Of a stretch of 64,000 bases of DNA, positions 26,307 to 34,805 are shown in pieces. The translations under genes and the position numbers were made by a program. The notes under the pieces are model-generated. The model ran no database searches, was not told where the DNA came from, and worked only from the letters and a program-made list of their open reading frames with translations. The stretch lies in NCBI RefSeq assembly GCF_001427305.1, contig NZ_LMFZ01000013.1, positions 24,437 through 88,436 of the forward strand. Direction: 5' to 3'. The first letter of the stretch is position 1; every line of letters begins with the position of its first letter. Origin of the DNA: Duganella sp. Root1480D1 (GTDB taxonomy: Bacteria; Pseudomonadota; Gammaproteobacteria; Burkholderiales; Burkholderiaceae_D).

Positions 26307-27107
26307 ATGAGCTACCTGTCGGTAAATAACATCGAGGTCATTTACGACCACGTGATCCTGGTGCTGAAAGGCGTATCGTTGCAGGTCCCGCAGGGCAAGA
26401 TCGTTGCCCTGCTGGGCGCCAACGGCGCCGGCAAGTCCACCACACTGAAGACCATCTCGACCCTGCTGCGCGGCGAGCGCGGCGACGTCACCAAGGGCGA
26501 GGTGCAATTCAAGGGTGAACGCATCGACCAGCTCACGCCCAACGAGCTGGTCAAGCGCGGGCTGTCGCAGGTGATGGAAGGCCGTCACTGCTTCGGCCAC
26601 CTGACCATCGAGGAGAATTTGCTGACAGGAGCTTATACGCGCAGTGCATCGCGCGGCGAAATGAAGGAATCGCTGGAAAAGGTCTACCACTACTTCCCCC
26701 GCCTGCGCGAGCGGCGCAACAGCCAGGCGGGCTACACCTCCGGCGGCGAGCAGCAGATGTGCGCCATTGGCCGCGCACTGATGGCCAAGCCTTCCATGAT
26801 TTTGCTCGACGAACCTTCGATGGGCATCGCACCGCAGATCGTGGAAGAGATCTTCGGCATCGTCAAAGACCTGAACGCGAAAGAGAACGTGTCTTTCCTG
26901 CTGGCGGAGCAGAACACCAATGTGGCACTGCGCTACGCGGACTTCGGCTACATCCTGGAAAACGGCCGGGTGGTGATGGAAGGCGAGGCCAGCGAACTGG
27001 CCAACAACGAAGACGTCAAGGAGTTCTACCTCGGGATGTCCGGTGCCGGCCGCAAGAGCTTCCGCGACATGAAATTTTACCGACGCCGCAAACGCTGGCT
27101 AGCTTAA
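26307..27107 (+). CDS. Liv-type ABC transporter ATPase (LivF-like)
   Basis: A 266-residue ATPase, partner of the LivG-like subunit. Walker A GANGAGKST is at 37-45, signature YTSGGEQQMCAIGRAL, Walker B MILLDEPSMGIAPQIVEEIF, and the H-loop is replaced by LAEQNTNVAL, as usual in LivF. An additional basic tail (YRRRKRWLA) extends past the typical end. It starts 7 bases after the binding-protein stop. Confidence 0.92.
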   Translation: MSYLSVNNIEVIYDHVILVLKGVSLQVPQGKIVALLGANGAGKSTTLKTISTLLRGERGDVTKGEVQFKGERIDQLTPNELVKRGLSQVMEGRHCFGHLTIEENLLTGAYTRSASRGEMKESLEKVYHYFPRLRERRNSQAGYTSGGEQQMCAIGRALMAKPSMILLDEPSMGIAPQIVEEIFGIVKDLNAKENVSFLLAEQNTNVALRYADFGYILENGRVVMEGEASELANNEDVKEFYLGMSGAGRKSFRDMKFYRRRKRWLA

Positions 27108-27112
27108 TCAAT

Positions 27113-27466
27113 ATGAATCTGACTAAAGCAAAAGAATTCTGCCGAACCCTGCCCGGCGCCACCGAAGACATCAAATGGGAATGCAACCTGGTGTTCTCGG
27201 TTGGCGAAAAGATGTTTGCTGCAATGGATGCCAAAGACAAAGCAAAAGCAATCAGTTTCAAAGTGGACGACGACCGCTTCCTGGAACTGACGGATCGCGA
27301 AGGCATCATCCCTGCGCCCTACCTGGCGCGCGCCAGGTGGGTGATGGTGGAAGACCTGTCCAAACTGCCGGATGCGGAAGCAAAAGCACTGCTCAAACGC
27401 TCCCACGAGCTGGTATTTGCGAAATTGACCAAGAAACTGCAACGCGAGATTGAAGGAGCGGCATGA
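27113..27466 (+). CDS. MmcQ/YjbR family protein
   Basis: A 117-residue protein of the YjbR-like fold, related to the C-terminal part of CyaY-like DNA-binding proteins. Visible family landmarks are an opening AKEFCRTLPGATEDIKWECNLVF (about 6-28), GEKMFAAMD, FKVDDDRFLELTDREGIIPAPYLARARWV and LLKRSHELV. Members are proposed to bind DNA, with little proof. It begins 5 bases after the LivF stop, and its stop overlaps the next start (ATGA), so it is embedded in the transport operon. Confidence 0.88.
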   Translation: MNLTKAKEFCRTLPGATEDIKWECNLVFSVGEKMFAAMDAKDKAKAISFKVDDDRFLELTDREGIIPAPYLARARWVMVEDLSKLPDAEAKALLKRSHELVFAKLTKKLQREIEGAA

Positions 27467-28722
27467 TGGCCGAAACCCTGGACAGCCTCGAAACGCGCCC
27501 GCACGCCGAGCGCGAACGCGACCTGATGGAGCGCCTGCCGCTTCTGGTGGCGCAGGCGCAATCTGCGCCTGGTTGGGCGCGCATCCTGTCCGGCGTCGAT
27601 GCCTCGCGCATCGACAGCCGCGAAGCGCTGGCGCAACTGCCGGTTACCCGCAAATCCGACTTGAAGGCGCTGCAGGCGCAGGATCGCCCTTTTGGTGGCC
27701 TGAACAGCACGCCGGCCGGCAAGCTGGGACGCATCTTCATGTCCCCGGGACCGATCTTCGATCCGGAAGGCCGCTCTACCGACTGGTGGCGCTTCTCGCG
27801 GCCCATGTTCGCGACTGGAGTGCGGCCGGGCTGCCTGGTGCAGAATTGTTTCTCCTATCACTTCACGCCCGCTGCATTCATGGTCGAAGGCGGCGCCGCG
27901 CGCATTGGCTGCACCGTAATCCCAGCCGGCGCCGGCCAGACCGAGTTGCAGGTGCAGGCGATGGCGGAACTGCGCCCCGATACCTATATCGGCACGCCCT
28001 CCTTCCTGAAGATCATCATCGAAAAGGCCGCCGAGATGGGCGCCGACATCAGCAGCGTGAAGCGCGCCATGATGGGAGCCGAAGCGCTGCCTGAATCGCT
28101 GCGCCAGTGGTTCGCCCAGCACGGCGTGTCGGAAGTGAATTCGACCTATGCCTCCGCCGACATCGGCAGTATCGCCTACGAAACGCGCAGCAGCAGCAAG
28201 CTCAATCCTGGCATGGTGCTGGACGAAGACGTGCTGCTGGAAATCGTCCGCCCCGGTTCCGGCGACCCTGTGGCGCCAGGCGAAGTGGGCGAAGTGGTCG
28301 TCACCCTGTTCAACCCGGACTACCCGTTGATCCGCTTTGCTACCGGCGATCTGTCGGCGGTACTGCTCGATGCCGCGCCGTCACCCTGCGGCCGCACCAA
28401 CACGCGCATCAAGGGCTGGCTTGGCCGCGCCGACCAGACCACCAAGGTGCGCGCCATGTTCGTCCATCCGTCCCAGGTGCACGAAATCGCGCGCCGCCAT
28501 CCCGGCATGGGAAAGGCGCGCCTGGTCGTCTCCGGCAAAATTGCGGACGAAATCATGACGCTGCATTGCGAAACCGACGACCCGGCCCTGCAGGCGCAGA
28601 CTGCCGACATCGTTGCCACCATCCGCGACATCACCAAACTGCGCGGGGAAGTGTGCTTTGCACCGCGCGGCAGTTTGCCAAATGACGGCAAGATCATCGA
28701 CGATGTACGCGATTACAGTTGA
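27463..28722 (+). CDS. PaaK-like AMP-binding acyl-CoA ligase
   Basis: A 419-residue protein of the phenylacetate-CoA ligase branch, recognised by LPVTRKSDLKALQAQDRPFGGL, PAGAGQTELQVQAMAELRPDTYIGTPSFLKIIIEKA, the YASADIG segment and GRADQTTKVRAMFVHPSQV (C-terminal domain hinge). The usual P-loop SSGTTGKPT is replaced by MSPGPIFDPEGR near residues 93-104, so ATP handling may differ. It is fused translationally to the YjbR gene by a 4-base overlap, and a second ATG follows at once. In this operon it may activate the imported acid or a product of its breakdown. Confidence 0.82.
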   Translation: MMAETLDSLETRPHAERERDLMERLPLLVAQAQSAPGWARILSGVDASRIDSREALAQLPVTRKSDLKALQAQDRPFGGLNSTPAGKLGRIFMSPGPIFDPEGRSTDWWRFSRPMFATGVRPGCLVQNCFSYHFTPAAFMVEGGAARIGCTVIPAGAGQTELQVQAMAELRPDTYIGTPSFLKIIIEKAAEMGADISSVKRAMMGAEALPESLRQWFAQHGVSEVNSTYASADIGSIAYETRSSSKLNPGMVLDEDVLLEIVRPGSGDPVAPGEVGEVVVTLFNPDYPLIRFATGDLSAVLLDAAPSPCGRTNTRIKGWLGRADQTTKVRAMFVHPSQVHEIARRHPGMGKARLVVSGKIADEIMTLHCETDDPALQAQTADIVATIRDITKLRGEVCFAPRGSLPNDGKIIDDVRDYS

Positions 28723-28817
28723 GATGCCGCAGCGTGTGGCGTAAATCCAACTGTTCCTAGGGCAGGCGGCGGAATGGCGGGATAATTGAACCATTCTTGA
28801 CCTGCCTCAGAAACATC

Positions 28818-29399
28818 ATGCAAGACTTTCACCACAATCGCGCACGCGCCCTGCTCCAGAACGCAGAAGAGCTCTTCGACAAGGAAACGGTACAGGCCGC
28901 AGTCAGCCGCATGGCCGGCACGCTGAACGACCGCTTCGGCGATCCGTCCAAACAGGAATTCCCGCTGGTGTTGGGAGTGATGGGCGGTGCCGTGGTGTTT
29001 ACCGGCAATATCCTGCCGCAACTGACCTTCCCGCTCGAATTCGACTACATCCACGTCAGCCGTTACGGCGACGAAGACCAGGGCGGCAAGGTGGTGTGGA
29101 AAGTGGTCCCGCGCCCGACCGTCTCCGGCCGCACCGTGATCGTGCTGGATGACATCCTCGACGAAGGCGAGACCCTGGCGCACGTCAAGGAGCGCCTGCT
29201 GGAAATGGGTGCCAAGGAAGTCATCATCGCTGTCTTCTGCGACAAGGACATCGGCAAGACCAAGCCGGTGAAGGCTGACCTGGTCGGCCTGACCATCCCG
29301 AATCGCTTCGTGGTCGGTTTTGGCATGGATGCTTACGGCTACTGGCGCAACCTGCCGGGCCTGTGGGCGATCAACCCAACGGATCTCACCCAGCGTTGA
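28818..29399 (+). CDS. Hypoxanthine-guanine phosphoribosyltransferase
   Basis: A 193-residue purine salvage enzyme that converts hypoxanthine or guanine with PRPP to IMP or GMP. The PRPP-binding loop VIVLDDILDEGETL is near residues 106-119. The first strand region (LVLGVMGGAVVFTGNIL) and the catalytic loop SRYGDED are present. The closing VGFGMDAYGYWRNLPGLWAI fits betaproteobacterial Hpt-type proteins. ATG at 28818 is preferred over 28797 because it gives the family's length. Confidence 0.9.
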   Translation: MQDFHHNRARALLQNAEELFDKETVQAAVSRMAGTLNDRFGDPSKQEFPLVLGVMGGAVVFTGNILPQLTFPLEFDYIHVSRYGDEDQGGKVVWKVVPRPTVSGRTVIVLDDILDEGETLAHVKERLLEMGAKEVIIAVFCDKDIGKTKPVKADLVGLTIPNRFVVGFGMDAYGYWRNLPGLWAINPTDLTQR

Positions 29400-29932
29400 A
29401 CGAGCGCCCATTGCGCAGCGTCGAACAGGAAGGCCCTGCGTTCGACCAGGCGCATCATGTGCAAAATTTCGCTTCGCTTGCGGCATGCTTTAGCCTCTGC
29501 GTGCTGGTAGCCAGTGCAGTCTTTGTGCGCTGGCAGGACATGCCAATGGAGTACCGCTGGGTAGCGCCCGATGACGAAGTCGCCGCAGTGGAACTCATCT
29601 CGGGAAATGGCTTCGCAGGCGAGTGGGCCAGCTATCATACGGAATTCGATTGCTCCAGGCTCAATGCCTCACAATGCGCGCGCCTGCAGGAGTTTCGCTC
29701 GCTTGTCGCCCACCGCGACTTCCAGGCCGCGGAAACGCGTCCTTCACAAGAAGTCGTCATGGACCTGTCTTCGTCGACGTTGACGGTTCGCCTCCGGTCC
29801 GGCAAGGTCGTCAAGCGCTACATTTACGATTACACGCTGAATGCCAATTACAACCTGCTCGCCGACACCGTCCTCAGGCTGGCCGAAGAAGGCTTGATCG
29901 AAGCACGCCAGCAGAAGCCTGGTACGGATTAA
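29363..29932 (+). CDS. Unknown single-pass membrane-anchored protein
   Basis: About 189 residues, not recognised. One hydrophobic helix (ASLAACFSLCVLVASAVFV) precedes a soluble domain with two cysteines (FDCSRLNASQCARLQEF), a beta-rich stretch (VVMDLSSSTLTVRLRSGK) and a helical end. The first ATG overlaps the Hpt gene by 37 bases. In-frame TTG at 29411 or GTG at 29459 would start just before the helix, so the true start is uncertain. Its stop codon overlaps the stop of the convergent kinase gene. Confidence 0.55.
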   Translation: MGDQPNGSHPALNERPLRSVEQEGPAFDQAHHVQNFASLAACFSLCVLVASAVFVRWQDMPMEYRWVAPDDEVAAVELISGNGFAGEWASYHTEFDCSRLNASQCARLQEFRSLVAHRDFQAAETRPSQEVVMDLSSSTLTVRLRSGKVVKRYIYDYTLNANYNLLADTVLRLAEEGLIEARQQKPGTD

Positions 29933-31368
29933 GCGTCCGCAGGCAGGCGGATCACCGCATTCAAGCCGCCGCCGGGGTGATTCGCCAGCACCAGCTGGCC
30001 ACCATGACTATCCACGATCCCCTTGGCGATGCCAAGGCCAAGTCCCATGCCGGAATCATTGCGTTCGCGCCCATGGGTCAGGCGGACATAGGGCTCGAGC
30101 AAGCTCGATATGGCCTCCTCCGGCACGCCGGGGCCATGGTCGCGTACCGCGATTTCCGTCCACCCCTCCGTTGAACGCACACTGATCTGCGCACGCTCGC
30201 CGTAGAACAGGGCGTTGTCCAGCAAGTTGCCGACGGCGCGCTTGAGCGCCAGCGGCTTGCCCCGCACGGTGCTCCCGCAATCTTCATATGCCACGCTGTG
30301 TCCCGCCAACTCCGCGCTGCGGACCAGGCGGCGGATCAGCGGGTCCAGCTTTACTTCGGTCGGATTCTCATGGATGTCGCTGTCCTTCACGCACTGCAAC
30401 GCGCCTTTCACCATCATGTCCAATTCATCCAGGTCTTCTTCGAACTCGCCGCGCAGCGCATCGTCATCGAGCAGTTCGGCGCGCAGCTTGAGGCGCGTGA
30501 TTGGCGTGCGCAAATCGTGCGAGATGGAGATGAACAGGCGCTCGCGGTCCTTGATGTATTTCGCGATGCGCTCGCGCATGGCGCCGAAGGCGCGCGCCGT
30601 GTTGACGAATTCGCGGCTGCCGGATTCCGGCAAGGCCGGCGCATGTTCGTCCTTGCCGAAGGCTTCGGCAGCGTCGGATAGCGCCGCCAGCGGGCGCGTG
30701 ATGGAGCGCACTACCAGGAAGGACAGCAGCAGCAGCACTGCCAGCGATACGCCTTGCACTACCAGCTTGTCCGGCGACAAGGGGTCATTGCTGTTCAGGA
30801 AATAGGGATTGGGCATCAGCGTGGCGAGGTACAGCCAGTTGCCAGGTTCGAGTTCGGTCTGGATCACCAGGATCGGCGCGGGATCGGGCTTGAGCAGCAG
30901 GATGTGGCGCACCCAGGCCTCCGGCAGATCGCCGACACGCACCCCATCGGGCGACACCGTCAGCTGGTCGGGCCAGGCAAAGTCCAGGCGCAGGCGGTTG
31001 TCCCCAGCCAGGCCCTTGCGCAAGGTGCTTTCCATGGCGCCAAGTGCGGTCTGCGCCAAAGCGTTCGGCGCAATCTGCTGGACCGCGACCTCGGCACGAT
31101 TCAGCGCAACATAGAAGCGCGTGCCGCCCATTTCGCGGAACTGCTGGATCAGCAGGCTGCGGTAGCTTGGCGGCAGGCTGCGGAAGAAGCGGATCGAGCT
31201 CGCGGCGCCCTGTCCCAGGTAATCGGCAGCCGATTTCACATCGGCCTGGGTCTTGTCGCGAAGCTGCAAGGTCCACAACACACTCACAGCAACTTGCGTC
31301 AGAAGCAGCCCCGCCACCATCACCAGCGACAGGCGCGCCAGCAGCGATTGCGGCCAAAGCCTACGCAT
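29929..31368 (-). CDS. Sensor histidine kinase of the sugar locus
   Basis: A 479-residue inner-membrane kinase. Helix 1 is at about 12-34, a periplasmic sensing part at about 35-203, helix 2 at 204-221, then HAMP. The H-box SHDLRTPITRL puts the phosphorylated His at 284. The N-box (VGNLLDNALFY), G1 (DHGPGVP) and G2 (GMGLGLGIAKG) are present. It overlaps the response-regulator gene by 8 bases. Layout and neighbours recall the Pseudomonas GtrS kinase next to gtsA, which controls glucose uptake; that functional link is inferred from context. Ends on a stop codon overlapping that of the convergent gene. Confidence 0.92.
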   Translation of the reverse strand: MRRLWPQSLLARLSLVMVAGLLLTQVAVSVLWTLQLRDKTQADVKSAADYLGQGAASSIRFFRSLPPSYRSLLIQQFREMGGTRFYVALNRAEVAVQQIAPNALAQTALGAMESTLRKGLAGDNRLRLDFAWPDQLTVSPDGVRVGDLPEAWVRHILLLKPDPAPILVIQTELEPGNWLYLATLMPNPYFLNSNDPLSPDKLVVQGVSLAVLLLLSFLVVRSITRPLAALSDAAEAFGKDEHAPALPESGSREFVNTARAFGAMRERIAKYIKDRERLFISISHDLRTPITRLKLRAELLDDDALRGEFEEDLDELDMMVKGALQCVKDSDIHENPTEVKLDPLIRRLVRSAELAGHSVAYEDCGSTVRGKPLALKRAVGNLLDNALFYGERAQISVRSTEGWTEIAVRDHGPGVPEEAISSLLEPYVRLTHGRERNDSGMGLGLGIAKGIVDSHGGQLVLANHPGGGLNAVIRLPADA

Positions 31369-32074
31369 GCGTCACTGCTACGGTGGCGGAGAACACGTAG
31401 CCCGCGCCGCGCACGGTCTTGATCAGCATGGGTTGTTTGCCATCGTCGTTGAGACGCAGGCGCAGGCGGCTGATCTGCACGTCCAGCGATCGATCGAGCG
31501 GCCCCGAGTCGCGGCCCCGCGTCTCTTCGCACAGCAGGCTGCGGTCGAGCACAGTGCCAGGATGCTCGACGAAATATTTCAGGAGCTGGAAATCAAGCCC
31601 GGTCAACGCCAACGGCACGCCTTCGCTGTCGACGACCGTGCGTTCCGCCAGGTCCAGCGTGAAGCCGTTGAAGTGATAGGCACGCACTGTGGGCGCTGGG
31701 TCGGCGCCGGCACGGCGCAGGATTGCCTTGATGCGCGCCAGCAGTTCGCGCGGGCTGTATGGCTTGGCGATGTAATCGTCGGCGCCCAGCTCCAGGCCCA
31801 CCACGCGGTCGGTTTCGTCCGAACTGGCAGTCAGCATGATGATCGGCAGGTTGGAGCGCTGGCGCACGATGCGGCACAGCGCAAAGCCGTCGGTATCCGG
31901 CAGCATCACATCGAGGATCACCAGCGACAACTGTTCGGCGTGCGCATGCAGTTCGGCCAGGAAGCTCTCGCCGTTATGGGCAAGGATCACCTCATACTGG
32001 TTCTTCTCCAGGTAGGTCTTGAGCAGCAGCCGGGTTTTTTGGTCGTCATCGACGATCAGTATCTTGCGTGGCAT
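31361..32074 (-). CDS. OmpR-family response regulator of the sugar locus
   Basis: A 237-residue regulator: receiver domain 1-120 with acidic pocket VDDD (8-11), phospho-acceptor D55 in LVILDVMLPD and the conserved Lys in YIAKPYSP; winged helix at about 135-230 (LTGLDFQLLKYFVEHPG, DVQISRLRLRL, IKTVRGAGYVF). The N-terminus overlaps the 3' end of the binding-protein gene by 29 bases, and the kinase follows with an 8-base overlap, so the three are translated as one unit. GltR-like by context. Its family binds direct repeats spaced about 10-11 bases; such repeats occur upstream of the locus. Confidence 0.93.
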   Translation of the reverse strand: MPRKILIVDDDQKTRLLLKTYLEKNQYEVILAHNGESFLAELHAHAEQLSLVILDVMLPDTDGFALCRIVRQRSNLPIIMLTASSDETDRVVGLELGADDYIAKPYSPRELLARIKAILRRAGADPAPTVRAYHFNGFTLDLAERTVVDSEGVPLALTGLDFQLLKYFVEHPGTVLDRSLLCEETRGRDSGPLDRSLDVQISRLRLRLNDDGKQPMLIKTVRGAGYVFSATVAVTHA

Positions 32075-33377
32075 GTTGGCTTCCTTGCTGTTTATGTGAG
32101 CGCAGGGTCAGGGTGCGCAGGAGGCTGGCGAGCCGGCGCTGCGTTTCCGCCGCCGCCACCGTGTCGTCCATGTAGAAGCGGTGCAGCTCGGCGATGATGG
32201 CATCGCGGCTCTCTTCGTCGGCCGCCATGCGGTGCACCAGGCTTGGCGCCTGCGCTGCGGTGCCTCGTGCAAAACTGCGCCAGGAGGAACGCGCGCAGCT
32301 ATCCATCGCTGCGGGACTGGCATCGCGGCGCACCGGTACCGAGCCCTTGGCGGCGCTGTATTGCAGCTGCGCGAGCGGCGACATCACGGCCTTCGCCAGT
32401 TTTTCCTGCGCCGCCTGGTGGCTGTAGTCGTTGACGAACATGGCCAGCGTGTCCACGCTGTAGAGGTGATAGTTGTCTGTGCCGGGCAGCGGAACACAGG
32501 AAAAGTCGGTGTCGACCGATTGGCCCAATTCGTTCAATTCAGCCTTCGCCCAATCGCCCATGATGAACATGGCGGCCTCGCCGCGCGAGAAGCGTTTGAC
32601 CGCCTCCGTCCATGGCTGCTCGTCGGCCGGATTGAGCATCCAGCCTTTCATGGTGCGCAAGCGCTGCAAAGCCTGCGCCAGGCGCGGGTCTGCGGCTGCC
32701 TGCGGGCTCTGGCGCACGAACAGCTCGCGATAATACTCAGGCCCGCCGGTCGCCAGCAGCAGGTTTTCGAACAACGTGGCTACCTGCCAAGGTTCGCTGC
32801 TTTGCACCAGCGGAGCAATGCCGGCCGCGCGAAGCTGGCGTGCCGCCTTCTCGAATTCGGGCCAGCTTGCAGGCGGCGCCATGTTCAGGCGCTCGAACAG
32901 CTTGCGGTTGTAGAACAGGGTATTGATGCGGTGGATTCCCAGTGGAGCCGCAACCACATGGCCGCGATGGCGGACCAGGTCGCGCACGGTGGGAAACAGG
33001 GCCTTGTTCCAGTTGCCGGCGTTGGCAACGCCATCCAGTTCCAGCAGCAGGCCAAGCTCTGCCCACTCGCCGATGGAAACGCCGATGATCTGCGTGGCGT
33101 CCGGCGCATTGCCCGCCAGGACGCGGCTGCGCAGCACCTTGCCGGCACCGAGCCCTGCCCCGCCGGGAATTGCGGCGTCCTGCCAGGTAATGCCTTCGTC
33201 CGCCAGGCGTGCCGCCAGCACATTGGCCGCGTGACGCTCGCCGGCCGACGTCCACCAGTGCAGCACCTGCAAGGAAGGCGCGGCCGCCTGGGCGGGCATG
33301 GACATCAGCATCAGGGGAAGTGGGAGCAGGCGCGCCAGGCGCGCAATCTGCAAACGCCGGTGGGACTTGTGCACCAA
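32046..33377 (-). CDS. GtsA-like periplasmic sugar-binding protein without an importer
   Basis: A 443-residue family-1 extracellular binding protein. It has a signal peptide ending MPAQAAA (about 32) and a mature start LQVLHWWTSAGERHAANVLAARL that resembles the glucose/mannose-binding GtsA of Pseudomonas. IHRINTLFYNRKLFERLN, FSRGEAAMFIMGDWAKAEL and SVDTLAMFVND are ligand-cleft regions. No ABC permease or ATPase gene is near. The gene overlaps the response-regulator gene by 29 bases, an arrangement that favours a role in signalling to the kinase, or service to an importer encoded elsewhere. It starts 29 bases after the permease gene. Confidence 0.85.
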   Translation of the reverse strand: MVHKSHRRLQIARLARLLPLPLMLMSMPAQAAAPSLQVLHWWTSAGERHAANVLAARLADEGITWQDAAIPGGAGLGAGKVLRSRVLAGNAPDATQIIGVSIGEWAELGLLLELDGVANAGNWNKALFPTVRDLVRHRGHVVAAPLGIHRINTLFYNRKLFERLNMAPPASWPEFEKAARQLRAAGIAPLVQSSEPWQVATLFENLLLATGGPEYYRELFVRQSPQAAADPRLAQALQRLRTMKGWMLNPADEQPWTEAVKRFSRGEAAMFIMGDWAKAELNELGQSVDTDFSCVPLPGTDNYHLYSVDTLAMFVNDYSHQAAQEKLAKAVMSPLAQLQYSAAKGSVPVRRDASPAAMDSCARSSWRSFARGTAAQAPSLVHRMAADEESRDAIIAELHRFYMDDTVAAAETQRRLASLLRTLTLRSHKQQGSQHATQDTDRR

Positions 33378-33406
33378 CTACTCCAGCAGATAACGATCCG
33401 GCAATT

Positions 33407-34744
33407 CTATCTCCATGAAGTCATTTTGTGTCCTTTTACGGCATAGAACAGGATCAGGGCATAGCAAGGCAGCAGCAGCCAGTATGCCGCCTGCGATCCC
33501 GAGACGTCGGACAGGTGCCCGTACAGCATAGGCAATAATGCACCGCCTGCGATCCCCATGATCAGCAGGGCCGAGCCGCTGGCGGTGTAACGCCCCAGGC
33601 CTTCCAGCGCCAGCGGCCAGATTGCCGGCCATACGAGGGCATTGGCAAAGCCCAGCATCGCCAGGAACATCACGGTATCCGGCACCGCCGGCACGCCGAA
33701 CACGCCCAGTATCGCCTGCGACAGGCCGCTGCCGGTCGCCGAACCCTGGATCACCCCGAAGGAGAACACGATGCCGCTCAACGCCGACAGCAAAAGCGCC
33801 TGTTTCTGCGACAGCCAGCGCGGAATCGCCACAATGCCGACGATATAGCCCGCCACCATGAAGCCCATGGTGTAGGACGTGAGAATGCCGAATTTCTCCA
33901 CGTGCAGGCTATGCCCGTACAGGCCAATGGTGTCGCCCGCAATCACTTCCACACCGACATAGACGAACAGCGCCAGCGCGCCCAGCACCAGTTGCGGGAA
34001 CTGCAGCACGCCCCAGCGCGACGTACCCTCCTCGCTGCCAGCCTGCTGTCCCGGGATCTCGCTCAGCGGCGCAAAGCGCACGATCACCGCCATCGCCAGC
34101 AGACCGGCTGCCATCAGGCCATACGGCGTTACCAGGCGTTGTGCGAGCTGGCTGCGCAGCAAAGCGGCGTCGGCGGCACTCATCGCAGCCAAGGTGGCAT
34201 CGGAATACTGGCCAAAGTCGGACAGCATCATGCCGCTGAACGCCAACGGCACCAGCACGCCCGCAGTCTTGTTGAACAGTCCCATGATGCTGATCCGGGT
34301 GGCTGCGCTCTCGCGCGCTCCAATGCAGACGATGTAGGGATTGATTGCTGTCTGCATCAAGGTCATGCCGCTGGCCAGCGTGAACAACGCCAGCAGGAAT
34401 AGCGGGTAGGAAGCGGCGCGTGCGGCGGGAATAAACAGCACTGCGCCGAACGCCATCACGGCCAGGCCGATCGACATGCCGGCACGGTAGCCAGTGCGCC
34501 GCAGCACGGCTGCCGAAGGCAACGCCATCAGGGTATAGGCAATGTAGAAGGCAAATGTGACCCACAAGGACTGGAAGTTGTTCAGGTCGCAGGTAATCTT
34601 GAGGAAGGGGATCAGCGATCCATTCAGCCAGGTGGCGCAGCCAAGGATGAAAAACATCAGGCCGATGAAGGTCATGGCTACTGCCACACTGGCGCCAGGA
34701 GCAGTGCGGCCGTGGGCCATCTCGAGGGTCTGTTCTTTGTGCAT
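33407..34744 (-). CDS. FucP/GluP-like sugar MFS transporter
   Basis: A 445-residue inner-membrane carrier of the fucose/glucose-galactose H+ symporter family with twelve predicted helices. TFIGLMFFILGCATWLNGSLIPFLK, LYTLMALPSA-like second helix region, ALFTLASGMTLMQTAINPYI and NALVWPAIWPLALEGLGR are the family landmarks. ATG at 34744 (MHKEQTLEMAHG) is chosen; ATG at 34720 is a close alternative. It lies just downstream of the TonB-dependent receptor, so a sugar crossing the outer membrane could be taken on by this carrier. Confidence 0.88.
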   Translation of the reverse strand: MHKEQTLEMAHGRTAPGASVAVAMTFIGLMFFILGCATWLNGSLIPFLKITCDLNNFQSLWVTFAFYIAYTLMALPSAAVLRRTGYRAGMSIGLAVMAFGAVLFIPAARAASYPLFLLALFTLASGMTLMQTAINPYIVCIGARESAATRISIMGLFNKTAGVLVPLAFSGMMLSDFGQYSDATLAAMSAADAALLRSQLAQRLVTPYGLMAAGLLAMAVIVRFAPLSEIPGQQAGSEEGTSRWGVLQFPQLVLGALALFVYVGVEVIAGDTIGLYGHSLHVEKFGILTSYTMGFMVAGYIVGIVAIPRWLSQKQALLLSALSGIVFSFGVIQGSATGSGLSQAILGVFGVPAVPDTVMFLAMLGFANALVWPAIWPLALEGLGRYTASGSALLIMGIAGGALLPMLYGHLSDVSGSQAAYWLLLPCYALILFYAVKGHKMTSWR

Positions 34745-34771
34745 GTGAATCCGAAGGGCGAAGATAAGGAA

Positions 34772-34794
34772 GCCCCCTCCCGGCGGGAAGGGGC
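34772..34794. other. Intercistronic hairpin between receptor and permease genes
   Basis: GCCCC-C-TCCC around GGC pairs with GGGA-A-GGGGC, a 9-base stem with one mismatch. It lies between the receptor stop and the permease start, with no T-tract on either strand. More likely a 3' mRNA-stabilising structure than a terminator. Confidence 0.45.
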
Positions 34795-34805
34795 GTTGCG
34801 GCAGG

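Noticed and set aside
22189..27107. Calling the importer a leucine/isoleucine/valine system with liv symbols
   Set aside because: Neighbouring acyl-CoA ligases and the large binding protein branch suggest another substrate, so the specific symbols were left empty.
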